The notes under the pieces were generated by a model. That model was given only the letters and a program-made list of their open reading frames with translations, was not told the DNA's origin and did no database searches. A program made the translations under genes and the position numbers. Below are positions 1 through 12,407 of a DNA stretch of 64,000 bases, piece after piece (position 1 is the first letter of the stretch; the number at the start of each line of letters is the position of its first letter). Source of the DNA: Oscarella lobularis (lineage: Eukaryota > Porifera > Homoscleromorpha > Homosclerophorida > Oscarellidae); assembly GCF_947507565.1 (NCBI RefSeq), contig NC_089183.1, positions 1,364,001 to 1,428,000 on the forward strand, read 5' to 3'.

Positions 1-75
1 CGTTGCGTAGGGTTAGGGTCGTTAGGTTGGGTTGGAGTTGTTAGGTCGGGTTGGGAGTCGTTAGGTTAATTGGCT
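1..75. repeat. Degenerate telomere-like G-rich repeats
   Basis: The first 75 bases are runs of GTTAGGGT, GTTAGGTTGGGTTGG and similar units on the plus strand. They resemble decayed TTAGGG arrays but are not regular. A true telomeric end would be a long uniform array, so this is more likely an interstitial relic or a G-rich minisatellite cut by the window edge. A second, clean three-unit stretch lies at 1885-1902. Confidence 0.5.
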
Positions 76-132
76 TGGGGTCTCTATAGTTGCGATCGAC
101 GTTCCACAAGCTATATAGCGTGCGTTCAAGTT

Positions 133-240
133 GCTTTTATATACCATCTTATATACCATCTTTCTCTGTCTCTTCGGTTCCGTCTTGCCGTACCGTCTCG
201 TTGCGTCTCCTCGCGTTGTCACTCGCAATGAAGCATGCAG
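133..240 (+). promoter_or_regulatory. Promoter/5'UTR and coding exon 1 module (copy 1)
   Basis: A pyrimidine-rich leader ends in a very short coding exon, ATG at 228-230, reading MKHA plus one base, followed by a GTACAA donor at 241. The same leader and short exon (ATG AAG CAC/CAT/TAT then a GT donor) recurs at 4795, 35285 and 35935. Joined in phase to the exon starting at 755, it gives a good signal peptide: MKHAG followed by the hydrophobic run LNLLAISLLMG. This is what ties the module to the LDLa kinase gene. The promoter role is inferred; no TATA box or start site is proven. Confidence 0.5.
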
Positions 241-3200
241 GTACAACAGTGGGGCGATTCCCTTTAGTGGGGTAGTGAACAATTGTTGGAACACCATGTC
301 TAACTTGGAACGCCTGTATCTCCGCTTCTGGTCTGCCTCTCGTAATACGGTATTTTATGTTTTTCTCAAAATAGTTCAGGCTGTCCTTGTGAAAATGGTG
401 CAAACTGCGTCTCTGTACGTTGTTCCATTTCTTGGCATTGAAGCTCCAAAGATGACTAGTTACAGTACCGTTCTTGGAATAAACGAGTCATTTGGGGAAC
501 GCTATACTTTTGTGTTTTCCTACAAAGATCTATATATCATTAATTCATAAGCTCAGCTTGTGCCTGATTGTATGTCCTGATACTACAGCCACTAAATTTA
601 GATGCACCTGTCAACGTGAAAGTATAATTTGGTAATTAGAGGATATCTGCACACTTCTATAGATAAAAGCTGCGGTAGTTTTTTATTTGATGTACAGTCT
701 CTGGCAGTGTCCCGCGAATCCTGACAACTTTAACAACTTATTAATCTTTCGTAGGTCTTAACTTGCTTGCTATCTCTCTGCTAATGGGAACGATGCGACT
801 TGTAGCCGGAGAACGAAGTCTATCTACATGCATTCGTCGCGGCGATTTTCAATGTTCCGATGGACAGTGCATTTCTCGACGTCGTCAATGCGACGGAAAC
901 TTTGACGATGGCTCAGACGAAAAAATAGGATGTGAACGAAGGATAAAACGTTCCCGCTGCCCTTCAAATCGATACCAATTCGCAAATGGACACTGTATTC
1001 CATCAATGTACAAGTGCGACGGTGACAACGACTGTGGTGATTTATCAGACGAACAAAACTGTTCTAGCCAATGCCGCCAAGATCCGTCACGGTATTGGTG
1101 CAACAAGGACAACCGTTGTATTCATGAACGTCTTCGCTGCAACGGTATCAACGACTGTAAGGATTTTTCAGATGAACAGAACTGCTCTACCTACTGCCGC
1201 CAAAATCCGTCGTCGCGGTTTCTGTGCAAAGAGAACGATCGGTGCATTCATCGCTTTTATCGCTGTGACGGTGACAACGACTGTGGCGATTCATCAGATG
1301 AGCAAAACTGTTCTAGCTACTGCCGTCAAGATCCATCAGTGTTTCAGTGCAAAAATCGTGCTGACTCTTAATTGTATTCTTAAAATGTATCGCTGTGACG
1401 GTGACAACGACTGTGGCGATGCATCTGATGAGCAAAACTGTTTAGGCTACTGCCGCCAAGATATGTCACGATTTTGGTGCAACAAGTACGGCTCTTGTAT
1501 TCCTGAAATCTATCGCTGTGACGGTGACAACGACTGTGGCGATTCGTCAGATGAACTATGTTGTAATGGGAGCACTAGCAGTCCGGTTTGGCATTGCGAC
1601 GACGGAAGTTGTATTCATGAACGGTACCGCTGCGACGGTGGCTACGACTGCCGAGACTATTCTGACGAGAACAACTGCGGTAGGAAAAATAATTAATAAC
1701 GCACATTACAGTAGTTCGCGCTCCTTGTGATCAGATTAGCGCAAAGCTTCTATAGCTGAATGGGCTCGCGGAATCGTGATTTAGTATGGTTTAAAGAAGC
1801 TAGGTTAGGACGTACTGTGCTTAGACTAACACAGATAGTAATGAAACTATATATAGTACAATCTGAAAATTGCGAGAGTATTATAACCCTAACCCTAACC
1901 CCTATTAAGTGAAAATAGAAGATAATCTGCAGATTTTTCATTTTAGACAATGGAAATACTGTAATTATTGCCGTTCCAACAACTCTCTGTGCAATGATGG
2001 TTATGATATTTACTCCTCTAATTGTAATTTGGTGCAAAAAACGTTTTGCCTGCGAATGCACCTGCCAACGTCATACGACAGAAGATCAAATGTCTGTCGC
2101 ACAAAGTGCCGTTGAAATGCAAAGATAGACATCGAATGAACTTCAGGATTCTGACATCGCTGCGGAAATAGGCGACTTGGGCATTTGTCCTACACGTTTA
2201 AAAGTAGAGAAAGACATTGGAGAAGGTTGACTGCATTCATGTGAATAAATGATCCATTTGAGAGATGTTTGTGTATCTCTTTGTGTAGGTAATTTCGGAA
2301 GAGTCTACAAATGTTTGTTGGACGGAAGTACAGTTGCCGCAAAATCAGCTAAATCAGGTCCTAGATTCATTTCAATATGAATACACAATTAAGTGCCATT
2401 GAACGATGTAGGACTAAATGCGCGCGACTTCATTTTTGAAGCCCTTACAATGAAATGTCTTAGTCATCCAAATGTTATGACGTTGATCGGAATTTGCTGT
2501 TCGCCCAATCCTGAACACGAGCAATACTACAGACCTATGATAGCGCTTCCGTACATGGTTCTACGAGACTTGAGAACATATTTGCGCAAGCAGCGATCAC
2601 TATACAACCTCCGTTTTTCAGTGGAGAATGACGGCGGAAACGTGACTATTCCCCCTGATGTAACGTTTGTTTGTTTGTTTTATATTCATTTTCCTTATTA
2701 TTTAAGCTATCGTTTCTAGCTTTTCAGACTCATTCAGTTTGGATATAAAATTGCAAAAGGAATGGAATATTTGACAGGGAAAAGGATACTACATCGAGAT
2801 TTGGCAGCGCGAAATTGCATGTATGGATCAACGCTTTCATTATGATTAACCGAGTGAATGGCTTTAGGGTAAACTGGGATCTCACTATCAAAATATCCGA
2901 TTTCGGATTAGCCCGAGCACTAACAGAAGGCAAAGACTATTACCGGATTACACAAGGCAAAGTGGGACTTCCGATTCGATGGGTTGCTCTAGAAGGTTTC
3001 ACAAAAGGAATATTTACAACAAAAAGTGACATAGTAAGTCAGTTAGAGTGCAAACTGGACCTACTGTATAATAAGTTCGTGTCTATTCAGTGGTCGTATG
3101 GCATTACATTTTGGGAAGTGATGACAATGGGGATGACTCCATATCCTGGTGTTGGCGTCGGTAACCTCGTTACGCTTCTTCAAGAGGGAATGCGACTCAG

Positions 3201-3417
3201 CCAGCCTAAGCATTGCCCTGATCGAATGTACACTGCTAACGATCATTGATATCACTCACACTGTTGCTTCAAACATTTTTTTTTCTAATTTAGATTCAAG
3301 TTAATGGCTGACTGTTGGTTGGAAAACCCGGAAAAACGACCGTCGTTTCAGATTTTGGTCAACGATGTCAGTGAGATCATGTTGGCAACAAAAGCAGCAG
3401 AATACACAAGTGTTTAG
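228..3417 (+). pseudogene. LDLa-repeat receptor tyrosine kinase, copy 1 (kinase readable, two lesions)
   Basis: A single-pass receptor tyrosine kinase. Exons: 228-240, 755-1679, 1947-2225, 2289-2357, 2394-2664, 2728-2820, 2868-3033, 3091-3227 and 3294-3417, all with GT-AG borders and compatible phases. The ectodomain has seven LDL-receptor class A repeats ([13 protein letters not shown] cores). The membrane segment is at about 1961-2030, followed by WCKKR. The kinase has the glycine loop GEGNFGRVY, VAAK lysine, HRDLAARN catalytic loop, DFG, a WVALE segment after the activation loop, and a C-lobe ending ...EYTSV. Lesions: four bases between the serine codon at 1366-1368 and the cysteine codon at 1373 shift the frame inside the fifth LDLa repeat, and an in-frame TAG at 2126-2128 interrupts the juxtamembrane segment. 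The kinase exons themselves are open. Assembly error or a recent pseudogene are both possible. A more decayed copy lies at 36440-40560. Confidence 0.8.
1885..1902. repeat. Interstitial telomeric repeat (CCCTAA)n
   Basis: Three uninterrupted units reading AACCCTAACCCTAACCCC, inside the intron between the LDLa and membrane exons of the kinase gene. TTAGGG is the ancestral animal telomere repeat. Short interstitial tracts often mark repaired breaks or telomerase-mediated insertion; that origin is inference here. Confidence 0.8.
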
Positions 3418-4029
3418 CAACCAACAGTGACTTTAGAACTCTCTCACGTTGAAGTTCAAATTAGTTTTGGATGCTCTCTGATGTTTAGTTATGGGTTTCG
3501 TTTGTGTTGGTATCTTGTTCATAGACTAGAAACCTTGTGCTGCTGATACTTGAATGAAATACATATAAATGGCTTCAGACGATTGACCTGGACGATAGTC
3601 TAGCGAAATAATTTGCCGACATGCAGCTAGACGCCCAATCAACGAACAGAGCTGGATTTGTAAAGGAAAAGAAAGCTACAGTAGTGATTGCGTTTCCTTG
3701 ATGCACATTGGTCAATAGGGGGCCCAATTAAGTGGGGGCCCTGCATGATGTCTAAGCGCCATCGCCGACTTATGGACGACAACGGCTTTCTTTGACAGAA
3801 AAGCTGCCTTGAGGAGAAGGGAATAGGGACGTCCAAACTTCCGCTTCGCTATAGAGAACGCGTTGAGTTCGAGAAAGGGGGCGAAATCGTGAACTATGCC
3901 CCTGTTGTCGAAGCAGAGTGATGCTCTGTTTTCGAACGGCTGCTAAGGATCGGAAAGAGCACTGTCCGACGAAGCATTTGGTCGAAAAGAGCGCAATAAT
4001 GCCTGAAACCAATCAATCGCTAGCGCGCG
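3418..4029. other. No gene seen
   Basis: Short open frames occur on both strands (for example minus strand 3639-3836 and 3770-4012) but have no recognisable domain, no start context and no splice-compatible neighbours. I see no repeat or RNA gene here. Confidence 0.5.
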
Positions 4030-4559
4030 TTGCGGTTTCATGCTGATTTCAGGAGTCAGCGAAATCCAAGGGTCCGCCTGTTCTTTTTCGTCTCGCTGCA
4101 TCGTTTCTTTGCGCTCGCAGACGGGGCAGGTGAACCGACCGCTAAAGGTGTGATCGCGTCAACTAAGTTCCGGGAAGACCTACTAATTGTCATCGCCGGC
4201 ACGGTGATTGCGCTGTACGTTTGGGCGAAAAAGAAACGGCGTCGGCGCGATTGCGCGTTGCGACCACGGCGTCGTCAAGATCGTCTCGCAGTCGTTTTTG
4301 CGCCGGCCCTCGCACGCCGTTAATTGATCCGGTTCGAATTGGTCTTTTACCTGAAAGACAGGACGCAGTTCCGCATGCAAACGCTTCCGTGGATGGTCAT
4401 ATCTATACGGAAGCACCGGAAAGGGTCTACCTGGTGAAGGTCTTTCTGGCAAAGCTGAGGGTCAAGTCTACGAGCCGTAGCACGTTATGGGGTATCATCA
4501 TATGTGAGATAGAACTCTCGCTGGCATCTAGTCGATCATGTGCAAATAATGATCGTTGA
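4030..4559 (+). other. GC-rich segment with possible membrane-spanning relic
   Basis: Two overlapping open frames (4030-4323 and 4221-4559). The first contains a plausible membrane segment, LLIVIAGTVIALYVWAKKKR, followed by a basic stretch, as expected just inside a single-pass receptor. The second reads GHIYTEAPERVYLVKVF and is not recognisable. Base composition is richer in CG than its surroundings. It may be a decayed receptor exon, but no domain is identifiable and the coding call is weak. Confidence 0.2.
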
Positions 4560-4794
4560 TGAGTTAGGCAACCAGGCGCGTAACGGGCAAAACAAAGTAG
4601 TCTATAGCCTTTCTGCGCAGTGCAGCCGCGTCTACAAGGTTAACGTTTGTCTTGCTTAAACTCCAGTGGAAGTCAACTAAGGATGTTTTTCTAGTGCTAC
4701 TAGAAAATCATAGAGGCGAGATGCCAGAGCTATATACCGGTAAGCTTGAATTGCATATGAATAGAAAAACCAAACTATTCGACTCTTCCTTTCC

Positions 4795-4858
4795 GTCTCA
4801 TTGTTTTGTCTAGTTGCGTTGCCTTGCCTGGTTTTACTCACCATGAAGTATACTGAGG
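4795..4858 (+). promoter_or_regulatory. First-exon module relic (copy 2)
   Basis: A leader rich in TTG/CCT followed by ATG AAG TAT ACT GAG and a GTAATG donor (ATG at 4843). It matches the modules at 133-240, 35285-35357 and 35935-36004 in the ATG-AAG-YAY start and in the position of the donor. No downstream LDLa exon follows it, so it is an orphan first exon or the start of an unrecognised short gene. Confidence 0.35.
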
Positions 4859-5649
4859 TAATGGTGCGACGTACGCTTTCCGAGAAGAAGGAACGAGTGA
4901 CCAGTCTGATGAGTACAGCCATATATAGACCATGCATCGAGGCGCTGAATACAGACATCGAAAGCCAGACAACGCCTAAAACCGTCCGATTCCCCAGTGT
5001 CGCGTCGCTGCAATCTATAGTCTCGTATTCTCCGGCGGATGACGTTCGGTATTCTGCTTGGCTCCTTTTTTTCTGCGGAGTATAGTAGTACATATTGCGT
5101 GATAAAGTAGACGTTATGGCGTTATGAGGCTCCGGAGCGTGTAAAGACTGAACTTGATATCAGCAGAGGCGTTTAGTTAGTACTAATGAACAGTGCGCAA
5201 ACACGGAGTTCAGACAGATTCGTGGCGCAGACATTACGTGGAACAACGTGCCCATTGGATAGGGTCGTCTCGGCAGTATCCGTATGATATCCTGCGTGCG
5301 CTGTCTCGAGAATCTAGTGACTCGCTAACAGTAATTGGTACTCCAGTAACGAGACAGAGTCGACCGCAAATAAAGCGTTGATTCATACATGTAGACTTTG
5401 AAACGTACTCTTGGCTAGTTCAAAAGAATCCCTCCAGACGGAGAGCGTAAAAAAAGAATTTCGGTTTCGGTGTTAAGAGTATATGTAGGCAGGATTGATG
5501 ACAGAATAACGCTAAATGCACCGTCCAACCTTGACGTGCATAAGTTATAACAACTTTCTCTCGAAGGGACAAAGGTATATATTAGGATGCCACTGTTAGC
5601 TAGACCCTTTAACGACACAATGTATATACAGCGAGTGACTCACATAAAG
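4859..5649. other. No gene seen
   Basis: Contains only short open frames (4801-5085, 5193-5381) without recognisable domains. The right end is presumably the promoter and 5'UTR of the VWDE-like gene that starts at 5650. No obvious TATA box was identified. Confidence 0.45.
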
Positions 5650-8600
5650 ATGGCGAAAACTCTCCTTGCTCTCACGGTTCTACTTGTCGGAGGCAAGGCA
5701 TTTCTATTTAGCATATGCCACTGGCTGCATTGACTGTTTTTTATAAAGATATTTTCAAGCAAGTAAATGCTTTCTCTTGTCCACCAGGAGATCCCTGTGC
5801 CGGAGGTACAACAACCTACGCTCTCTATAATCGGCTTATGCAGAGCGCATGTGAATGACTCAATAAATGTTCCTTAGATATAAATATCATAAGAAACGGA
5901 AACAAGCGAGGAGTGGACGTCCCTGTAGTTCCTGGACAAGAAATATGCGATGCAGTCTTGAACGCTGGATGGTATCGGTTTGTCGATGGTGACGGAAATC
6001 CGCTGACAATTGCTGTGCAAGGAGACAGCAATGGACGCCATCAGTGCGTAAAGTCTGGTCACTGCAGCACTACTGTTCCCATCTCTTTGACCGAGCCAGC
6101 CCCAACAAAAGCCGGATTAACTAAGCTGCTGAAGGGATGTATGAATTTCGTTAGGTGCTGTCTTTTCTCCGTCAATGTGTGCGCTCGTTTCTGCGAGAAC
6201 AATGACATTGGAACGATTTATTATCTTACTCCGCCCTCCGCGTGTTCAGTTGCCTTCTGCACCAGTACTTTCTCCAGTATTTACCCTTCAATAATGTAAC
6301 GCTATTTTTAGATGCTAAAGGCTGCAAGGCTGACTCTCACTTGGAAAACGGGCTGTGCAAACGTAAACTATGATCTATATGTTGCCTTGATTAAAAGAAG
6401 CGCACAATTTTTTTGTCTTTTTAGAGTCGTATCCTACATTGACCTTTGATCCAGTGATTACAGCTGATTCTCGAAAAGTTTCAGACACGAACAAAGAAGT
6501 CATATTTAAGTGTCAAGTATTTGGCCCGGAAACAAATAACGCAGAGTACGTTATTGATTGGATAAAAGACGCTGAAGAAACACCAATAGTGACGAAAACC
6601 ATAAGCTCGACAAAAACGCCAGCGGAAGTTACTTTACGTGAGCTTTTTGGAGTTGAAGACTTGCTAGACCCAAAAGTAAAGATGGGCTTTAATGTACGTA
6701 TGCAAGGTACAATGTAGCACCTCTGCCTCTTAATTATCTATTACTTTAGCTTGTCTGCCAAGCAACTGCCATGTTTAAAGGAAATAAGGCAAAGTCTCCT
6801 GTTTTGCGTAGTAACTCTTTCTACGCAGGACTTTCCGTAACAGAGACAATATTGATAAAAAGCGTTTTTTAAAAATTTCTGTTTAGGTTGAACCCGTGAC
6901 CTTGTTTGTTAGTGAGAATGACAAAGTCGACAAGCACAGAATATTTGTGAAGCCAACAGTTCCTATTGTTTGTGAAACTAACCAACCTTGTTATTTGAAC
7001 GTGGGATTTGGAGGTGCCACGTTTCGCACCCAACAGGAAGTTCTTTCTTCGAAATGCGGTGTTCGGTTTGACGAACGCAACTGGGATACATTTCAATTTT
7101 TTGAAATAGCTGGAGTCCGCGATCAAGTTGAAGATGGACAAAGCTCTCAAAAAATTAAGGTTTCTGCAACTTATCCCCTTCAAGACCTACTATCAAAAAA
7201 AATAGCCAATGAATGGTTTCAACTTCCAGACCAATATATTGAGGTTAGATTAAGAGTACAAGTTCTCACTGAAGTTGTACTGTACATGAGTTTCATCATC
7301 CAATTTTAGGTTAAAGTTGCAAATGCCCATTCATCAAGTTGCAAAGGCACTGGAGATCCCCATTATACAACATTTGATAACAAGTATACAGTGTAATACC
7401 AATAGCATCATCTAATTCTCTAAATAGTTATTATCACTACTATAAATACGGTGATTTCTGGCTAGCACGAAATCGGGGACAAAGAACATCGGGAGTATTA
7501 GAAGTAAGATAATATCGTACAAAATACAGTGCCCCATGAGCATAAATAGGTCCAATCAAGAATTTGGGCTTGTCGCGGGGTCACTAACCCCGTTAGCTGC
7601 CACTGTGGAGTTGCTGTGCGTGAAGGAAATCATATTGTTTCTATCGACCAATGCTATTGGCAACAAAGGAATCCAGATGTCACCTACGTTCCCCCAAGAA
7701 TAAAGAAACACACACCAGGTGAACTTCCAAGATCTTTTCGAATTTACAAAAATGCTGCAGGCACCTCACATAAGGTAAAATACGAGAGGACACTTGATCA
7801 AACATGCAGGACAATATCAACACAGTTACTTTGAAATGACTAGATTCAGCTTCCTTCGGGAGCCGCAGTAAAAGTGGAAGCTCGCACGTGGGGCATGAGC
7901 GTTTTTGTTCAATTTAGTGAAGAAGATCAAGGTAGAACAGAGGGATTTTGCGGAAACAACGATGGAAATTCAGGAAATGATTTGCGAGGACCTAACGGTC
8001 AAATGTATACCAAAGATAGAAAAAATATTGTTGAAGACGCTTTTGCAAATGCCTGGAGGTTTGGCCTGTTTTTATTTATTAAAAAATGTTCAGTATGTTT
8101 GGTTTAGAGTAAAATCAAACGAAAATTTGTTTGGTAAAGAAGTTCTCCAGCAGATAGAGAAAGACGATCCGGTGATACCTAGTAATAACTTTTGTCAGTG
8201 CACCTCAAATCGAAACGAACTCACGGGAACGTTGGACTGCCCTGAATATGAAGACTCTCTTTTAGTGCAAGCAAAGGCTTTCTCAGGAGAAGGGTGGATT
8301 CATAACACGCCCGTCCTAAAAACAAAGCGTGCTGTTGCGAAAGAAAACGACATTCCAACTGATGAAGATGACGTTGAAGACGACTATGAGTTTGTTTATG
8401 ATATAAATGCTAACCCTCCTATTCCGCAGTGGCCAACTCAGAGCGGAATAACAAAAGAAGTAGCCGTTCAGACATGCACCGATGTACTACTTTCATCACC
8501 TGTTGCTAAGTCCTGCATTGCCGACGGCAGAATAGAAGAGATCACCCGTGAAACAATTGACTCTTGTGTCGAAGATATCAAGGTACACCACACTGCCACA

Positions 8601-10831
8601 ATTTACCACGCAGTCAAAACTGGTCATTTCTTAGCTGACCGATGACCTATCTATTCCAAATGCATACATTGCATCTGTTCTGCAGCAGTGTGAAGAAAGT
8701 CTGGCGAAGGATGTTTCTTATTGGAAGCCAAACGTTAGCGCTGAAGCTGACGCTAACGATACCGTGTTAGAAGAAGCCTCAGATTTCTTTCTAAAGCCTT
8801 CTCTTCCGCCAGTAATAGCTGAGTCAATTTGTCCAAATGACTGCAGCGGTCGTGGCCAGTGCGTCAATGCAACGTGCATCTGTCACTCTAATTTTACAGG
8901 GCCAGACTGCTCTATTGTTGCTGACGCGCCTCCAACGGTCATAACATTTGTAAACAACGGCTTGTGTGACCGACGAAAAAAACCTTGCAAAACGGCATAC
9001 GTTGTTGGAGAAGGATTTGTCGACAATGAAAATTTATCATGCGTCGTAGAAAATTTGGTAAGGGAATACGATTGGCTTTTCAGACAACAAAAGGGTGTAA
9101 TTTTTAGGCAACCGGAGAAACCTTCAAAGTGATCTCGTCGTTTCAGAGCATTTATGAAGTTACGTGTGCTTTGCCACCTACTTCTGTCAAACCTTACAGT
9201 TCTCTCAGTGTTTACAACGAACCGTTTCAGCACTTCTCTATTAGAGTCACGGTTGATGGCAAAAAATTCAGCAAAGCGCTTATCTACACTATTTACGACT
9301 CTGGCTGCTTCAACTGCATTGGCCCTGGACAATGTTCAAGAATAGTATTATATAATAATTCTGTATGTTAATTAAATTGCATCCATTTCCTTTAGATCAC
9401 CTCGTGCATTATTGAGAATCATTGCTTCGCTAATGATGAGCCAGATCCCGATAACTGGTGCCAGCAATGTCTGTCTGACAAAGATACCACAGCGTTCACA
9501 AATAGAACAGGTACGTCTAGTTCGTCAAACGTTCATTAAGAGATTTGCGAAATTTTTGGCTGTTAGATAATGCTCGTCCCTACATAGAAGCGCCAGAAAA
9601 GCTGTTTGTCGTGCAAAATGATCTGTTCTCATTTATCGTTCCAGCGGCGGATCCGGACAATCGGCCAATAGATGTAGAAGTTTTCAATGAAGACGACAGA
9701 CTTACATCACAAGTACTAGAGTCAAAGAATTGGACGTGGCAGGCTCCCCCAAGCATACGCAATACAAGTCGTTTTTCATTCATTGCTACAGACGAATGCG
9801 GAGCCACCAGCGACATCTATAAACCCGACATTCACGTGATAGACTGCCCCTGCAAACCAAACGGACAATGCGTGAGGCAAGACGGTGGACCTATTGGATC
9901 CGGCCGATACAAATGCGATTGCGACTACGGCTACAACGGAACGTACTGCGAACGTTTCATAATACCGACAATGTTCTTTCAAGAGACACCTCAACGTAAT
10001 AACTCGTTGATTACTTTTCAAGTATACGGTGAGAAGGAGACGCAGCTTGGCGCCTTGCGCCTTTTTCCTGAAGGACTAATTCAAATACGAGACAATGACA
10101 GTTCACACCTGAAAGAACTTGTCTGTACTATCCAAGAGGAAATCGACGTCACAACAGAGACTTTCGAAGCTGAGAGCGAACAACTGCAAGTTTCGGTAGA
10201 CCCCAAAAATCGCACCCTGAAAATTAACGGAACAGCGACAATAGAATCCTACTTGAAGGCAATGGAATCGCTTAATTATTCGCACGTAGGAAAGAGCTTT
10301 CCACTGAAAAACAGAAACGTATTTTGCCAGGTAACTGATAGCAGTGGACTCCGTTCTTCCAAGATTCACATCGTAATCGGTTTCGATCACTGTCTTGCTG
10401 AGCCGTGCGTTCACGGAACGTGCCAAACGACAGAAAGTGGATACCAATGCTATTGTTCGGCTGACTACGAAGGTGGACACTGCCAGTGGAGCAAGGCGGA
10501 TCGTCCTACATGTTCCTGGTGCTGTGACGCTAGCGAAAGGGATGATTCGTGCAGACCAAGCGATTCCTACCCTGCGTGCAGCAGCAATTGCTGCAAGCGC
10601 GAAAAAATTTGCACCGCCCAGGGTCTCTGTTATTGCACAGACTTCTCCACTACTTTCGCCAACTATTGCGCTCCCAATGACGCGCTCTGTTGCTACTCAG
10701 GAAGAGAAGAAAACAAGGAGCTGTGCTTGTCGAACTACGGGCATCTTCCTGACTGTGAAAAAGATTGCTGCAATCAATCTGAGAAATGGAAAGGAACGGC
10801 TGTGTATGCTTGTGGAGTGACGCTTCCATGA
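5650..10831 (+). CDS. VWDE: VWDE-like secreted protein (D8C, vWF type D, EGF domains)
   Basis: A secreted extracellular matrix-type protein with many short introns. The ATG at 5650 opens a signal peptide (MAKTLLALTVLLVGG). Order of domains: a D8C/uromodulin-like module (5913-6180, AGWYRFVDGDG); a region resembling the VWDE middle part (6440-7260); a vWF type D domain starting GTGDPHYTTFDNKY (about 7340), then IWACRG, VSCHCGVAVREGN, WGMSVFVQF, and GFCGNNDGNSGNDLRG (to 8060); EGF-like CSGRGQCVNATCICHSNFTG (about 8840-8905); a cysteine-poor beta-rich region; and two more EGF-like modules (about 9850-9955 and 10390-10480). It ends in a cysteine-rich tail at 10831. Introns of about 50 bp, such as 7499-7548, remove in-frame stops and restore the known VWDE order, which supports the model. 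The first splice after the signal peptide is not certain (a GC donor may be used). Expected role: adhesion or matrix. A broken duplicate of the vWD region lies at 15640-16210. Confidence 0.85.
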
Positions 10832-11367
10832 AAGTCGTTTGACTGAAAAACTGTTGATTTCTCTCTTTGGTTTTTTTTGCTTTCTTCTTCTGTCTGCCGA
10901 TATCCGCTGATCAAGCAAGCTCTAGCAGAACTTCCGTTCTCCTTAAATTTACTATAGGTTCCAAAATCACAACGCCTATACCAAAGACACATTCACCAAG
11001 GCATAGATAGACTAAATAACGACCTCTATGCATGTTCAGAGGCCATTCCGTTAGCACCTCGATCTTAAGAGGGCTCTTTGGCGTTAATGCAGCTCTGCAA
11101 GACAATTAAAGGCGTGCAGTCGTTTTCAAAAGTTAATTTTTGTGTTGCCTGCACACTCTGTGAAAGTCAAATTTTCTTCCAGTGATTGAATTCAATTAAA
11201 TAGTGGGCCAATCACATTCCACAAGTTCGTGGTGACGATCTATGTAAGGCGTGGTGTGTTGCGCTGGTATACCTAAGCCTCAGTCGTTTAAGTGTGAGAA
11301 CTTGTCCAATCTCTCCACTAGCGTGCGATTCAAGTTGCCTTGCATGCATGTAAGACGGTTTTAGGAA
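10832..11367. other. No gene seen
   Basis: The 3' flank of the VWDE-like gene. A T-rich stretch at about 10865-10895 may belong to its 3'UTR. No recognisable coding or RNA signal. Confidence 0.4.
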
Positions 11368-11392
11368 TTCAAGAGGGAATGCGACTCAGCCA
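11368..11392 (+). pseudogene. Tiny kinase C-lobe fragment
   Basis: Twenty-five bases identical to the segment at 3178-3202 of the LDLa kinase gene, encoding QEGMRLSQ. The flanks do not match. It is a shard of a kinase exon that shows past duplication and deletion in this interval. Confidence 0.5.
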
Positions 11393-11539
11393 AAAATTCA
11401 TACGTTTTAATTACCTATTATATATCTACTACCGTATAGGCTGAGCTATCAATCAGTAACTGGGTTATTAATCTGCCTCGCTAACGGTATTTGGTAAGTG
11501 CACACATATATATAATACTCTGTCAAGCTAATGAAGCTT

Positions 11540-11925
11540 CCTTATAGACATTGCCGTGATCCTTCCACTGCTATTGAGACAACATCAGAGTTACTGTAAA
11601 TACAAGAGTATGATTGACTGATGGATTTACCCTACTACAAATTGCCATGACCAAGGTACATCACAACGTGCTCCCGAAAAAGTTTCCACACATTTTATTA
11701 CTAAGTTTAGGAATACCTGGTCATTTTGGTGGTTATCTCTCACTGATTTGCTGGTGGGCCAGTTCTGTCTCTAACACGGCTTTGACAGTCTGCATGGAAA
11801 CACAGGGACGGTTCAGCCACAAGATAATCCAGCTGACTCTATGGCTAATTATCTCTGGAGGACCGGTCGCAGATATCTTTTGCATTTTACAGTCATGCGG
11901 ACATCCCTCTGAGCACGGATTCTAG
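11540..11925 (+). pseudogene. Frizzled-class receptor relic (TM2-TM4 region)
   Basis: Matches the intact receptors at 25163-27208 and 28642-30693. It has a decayed segment corresponding to CKHESMID...CHxQG at 11585-11660, then an open stretch (11712-11895) corresponding to TM3 and TM4: SLICWWASSVSNTALTV, then LTLWLIISGGPV. The first part has lost its frame (TGA inside the CKHESMID equivalent), and nothing corresponding to the N-terminal domain or TM5-TM7 follows. An orphan duplicate, unlikely to be functional. Confidence 0.65.
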
Positions 11926-12407
11926 AGTGCTCTAGAGAGACTGAGAGACGTCTGGCAAGTCTGGCAATCGTTCTTCCTCGACATGATAGCGCGCGCATAG
12001 ATCTATGATGCCCGCTCATAAACTGTCTTCTTTCGCGTTGTCCAGCGATAATTGTCCTGGCAAGTGATTGGAAGAGGTCTACGATGAAGGGAGGAAGCTA
12101 GCGACGTCAATCTGTCTTGTGTTCGAGACTGAGAACCTCGTCGATGACAGATTAGAGTCACTAGGCACGTCCTAGGTCCGTTTTGACGCTCGGGAAGCAG
12201 AATTGTCGTTGTTTAGGAATTGAGTAGTCCGTTCAATGTCTCTCTGACCTTGCTAGCGTTCAAAAATTATTGAGGGAAACCGAAAACTGGGCAGAATTGA
12301 AACGTCGGGTAATAAAAACACTTGCGTCTGTGAGAAGTGGCAAGTGATAGTCGACTCTTCTGCGCGATCGAGTTTCCTGGTCCATGAATAACTAATCAAA
12401 TTGTTAC
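11926..12407. other. No gene seen
   Basis: Unassigned sequence before the first ankyrin exon. An upstream exon or promoter of the ankyrin gene could be here, but I could not identify one. Confidence 0.4.

Noticed and set aside
4183-4452. Minus-strand open frame at 4.2-4.45 kb
   Set aside because: Overlaps the plus-strand membrane-like stretch, has no domain and is probably composition-driven.
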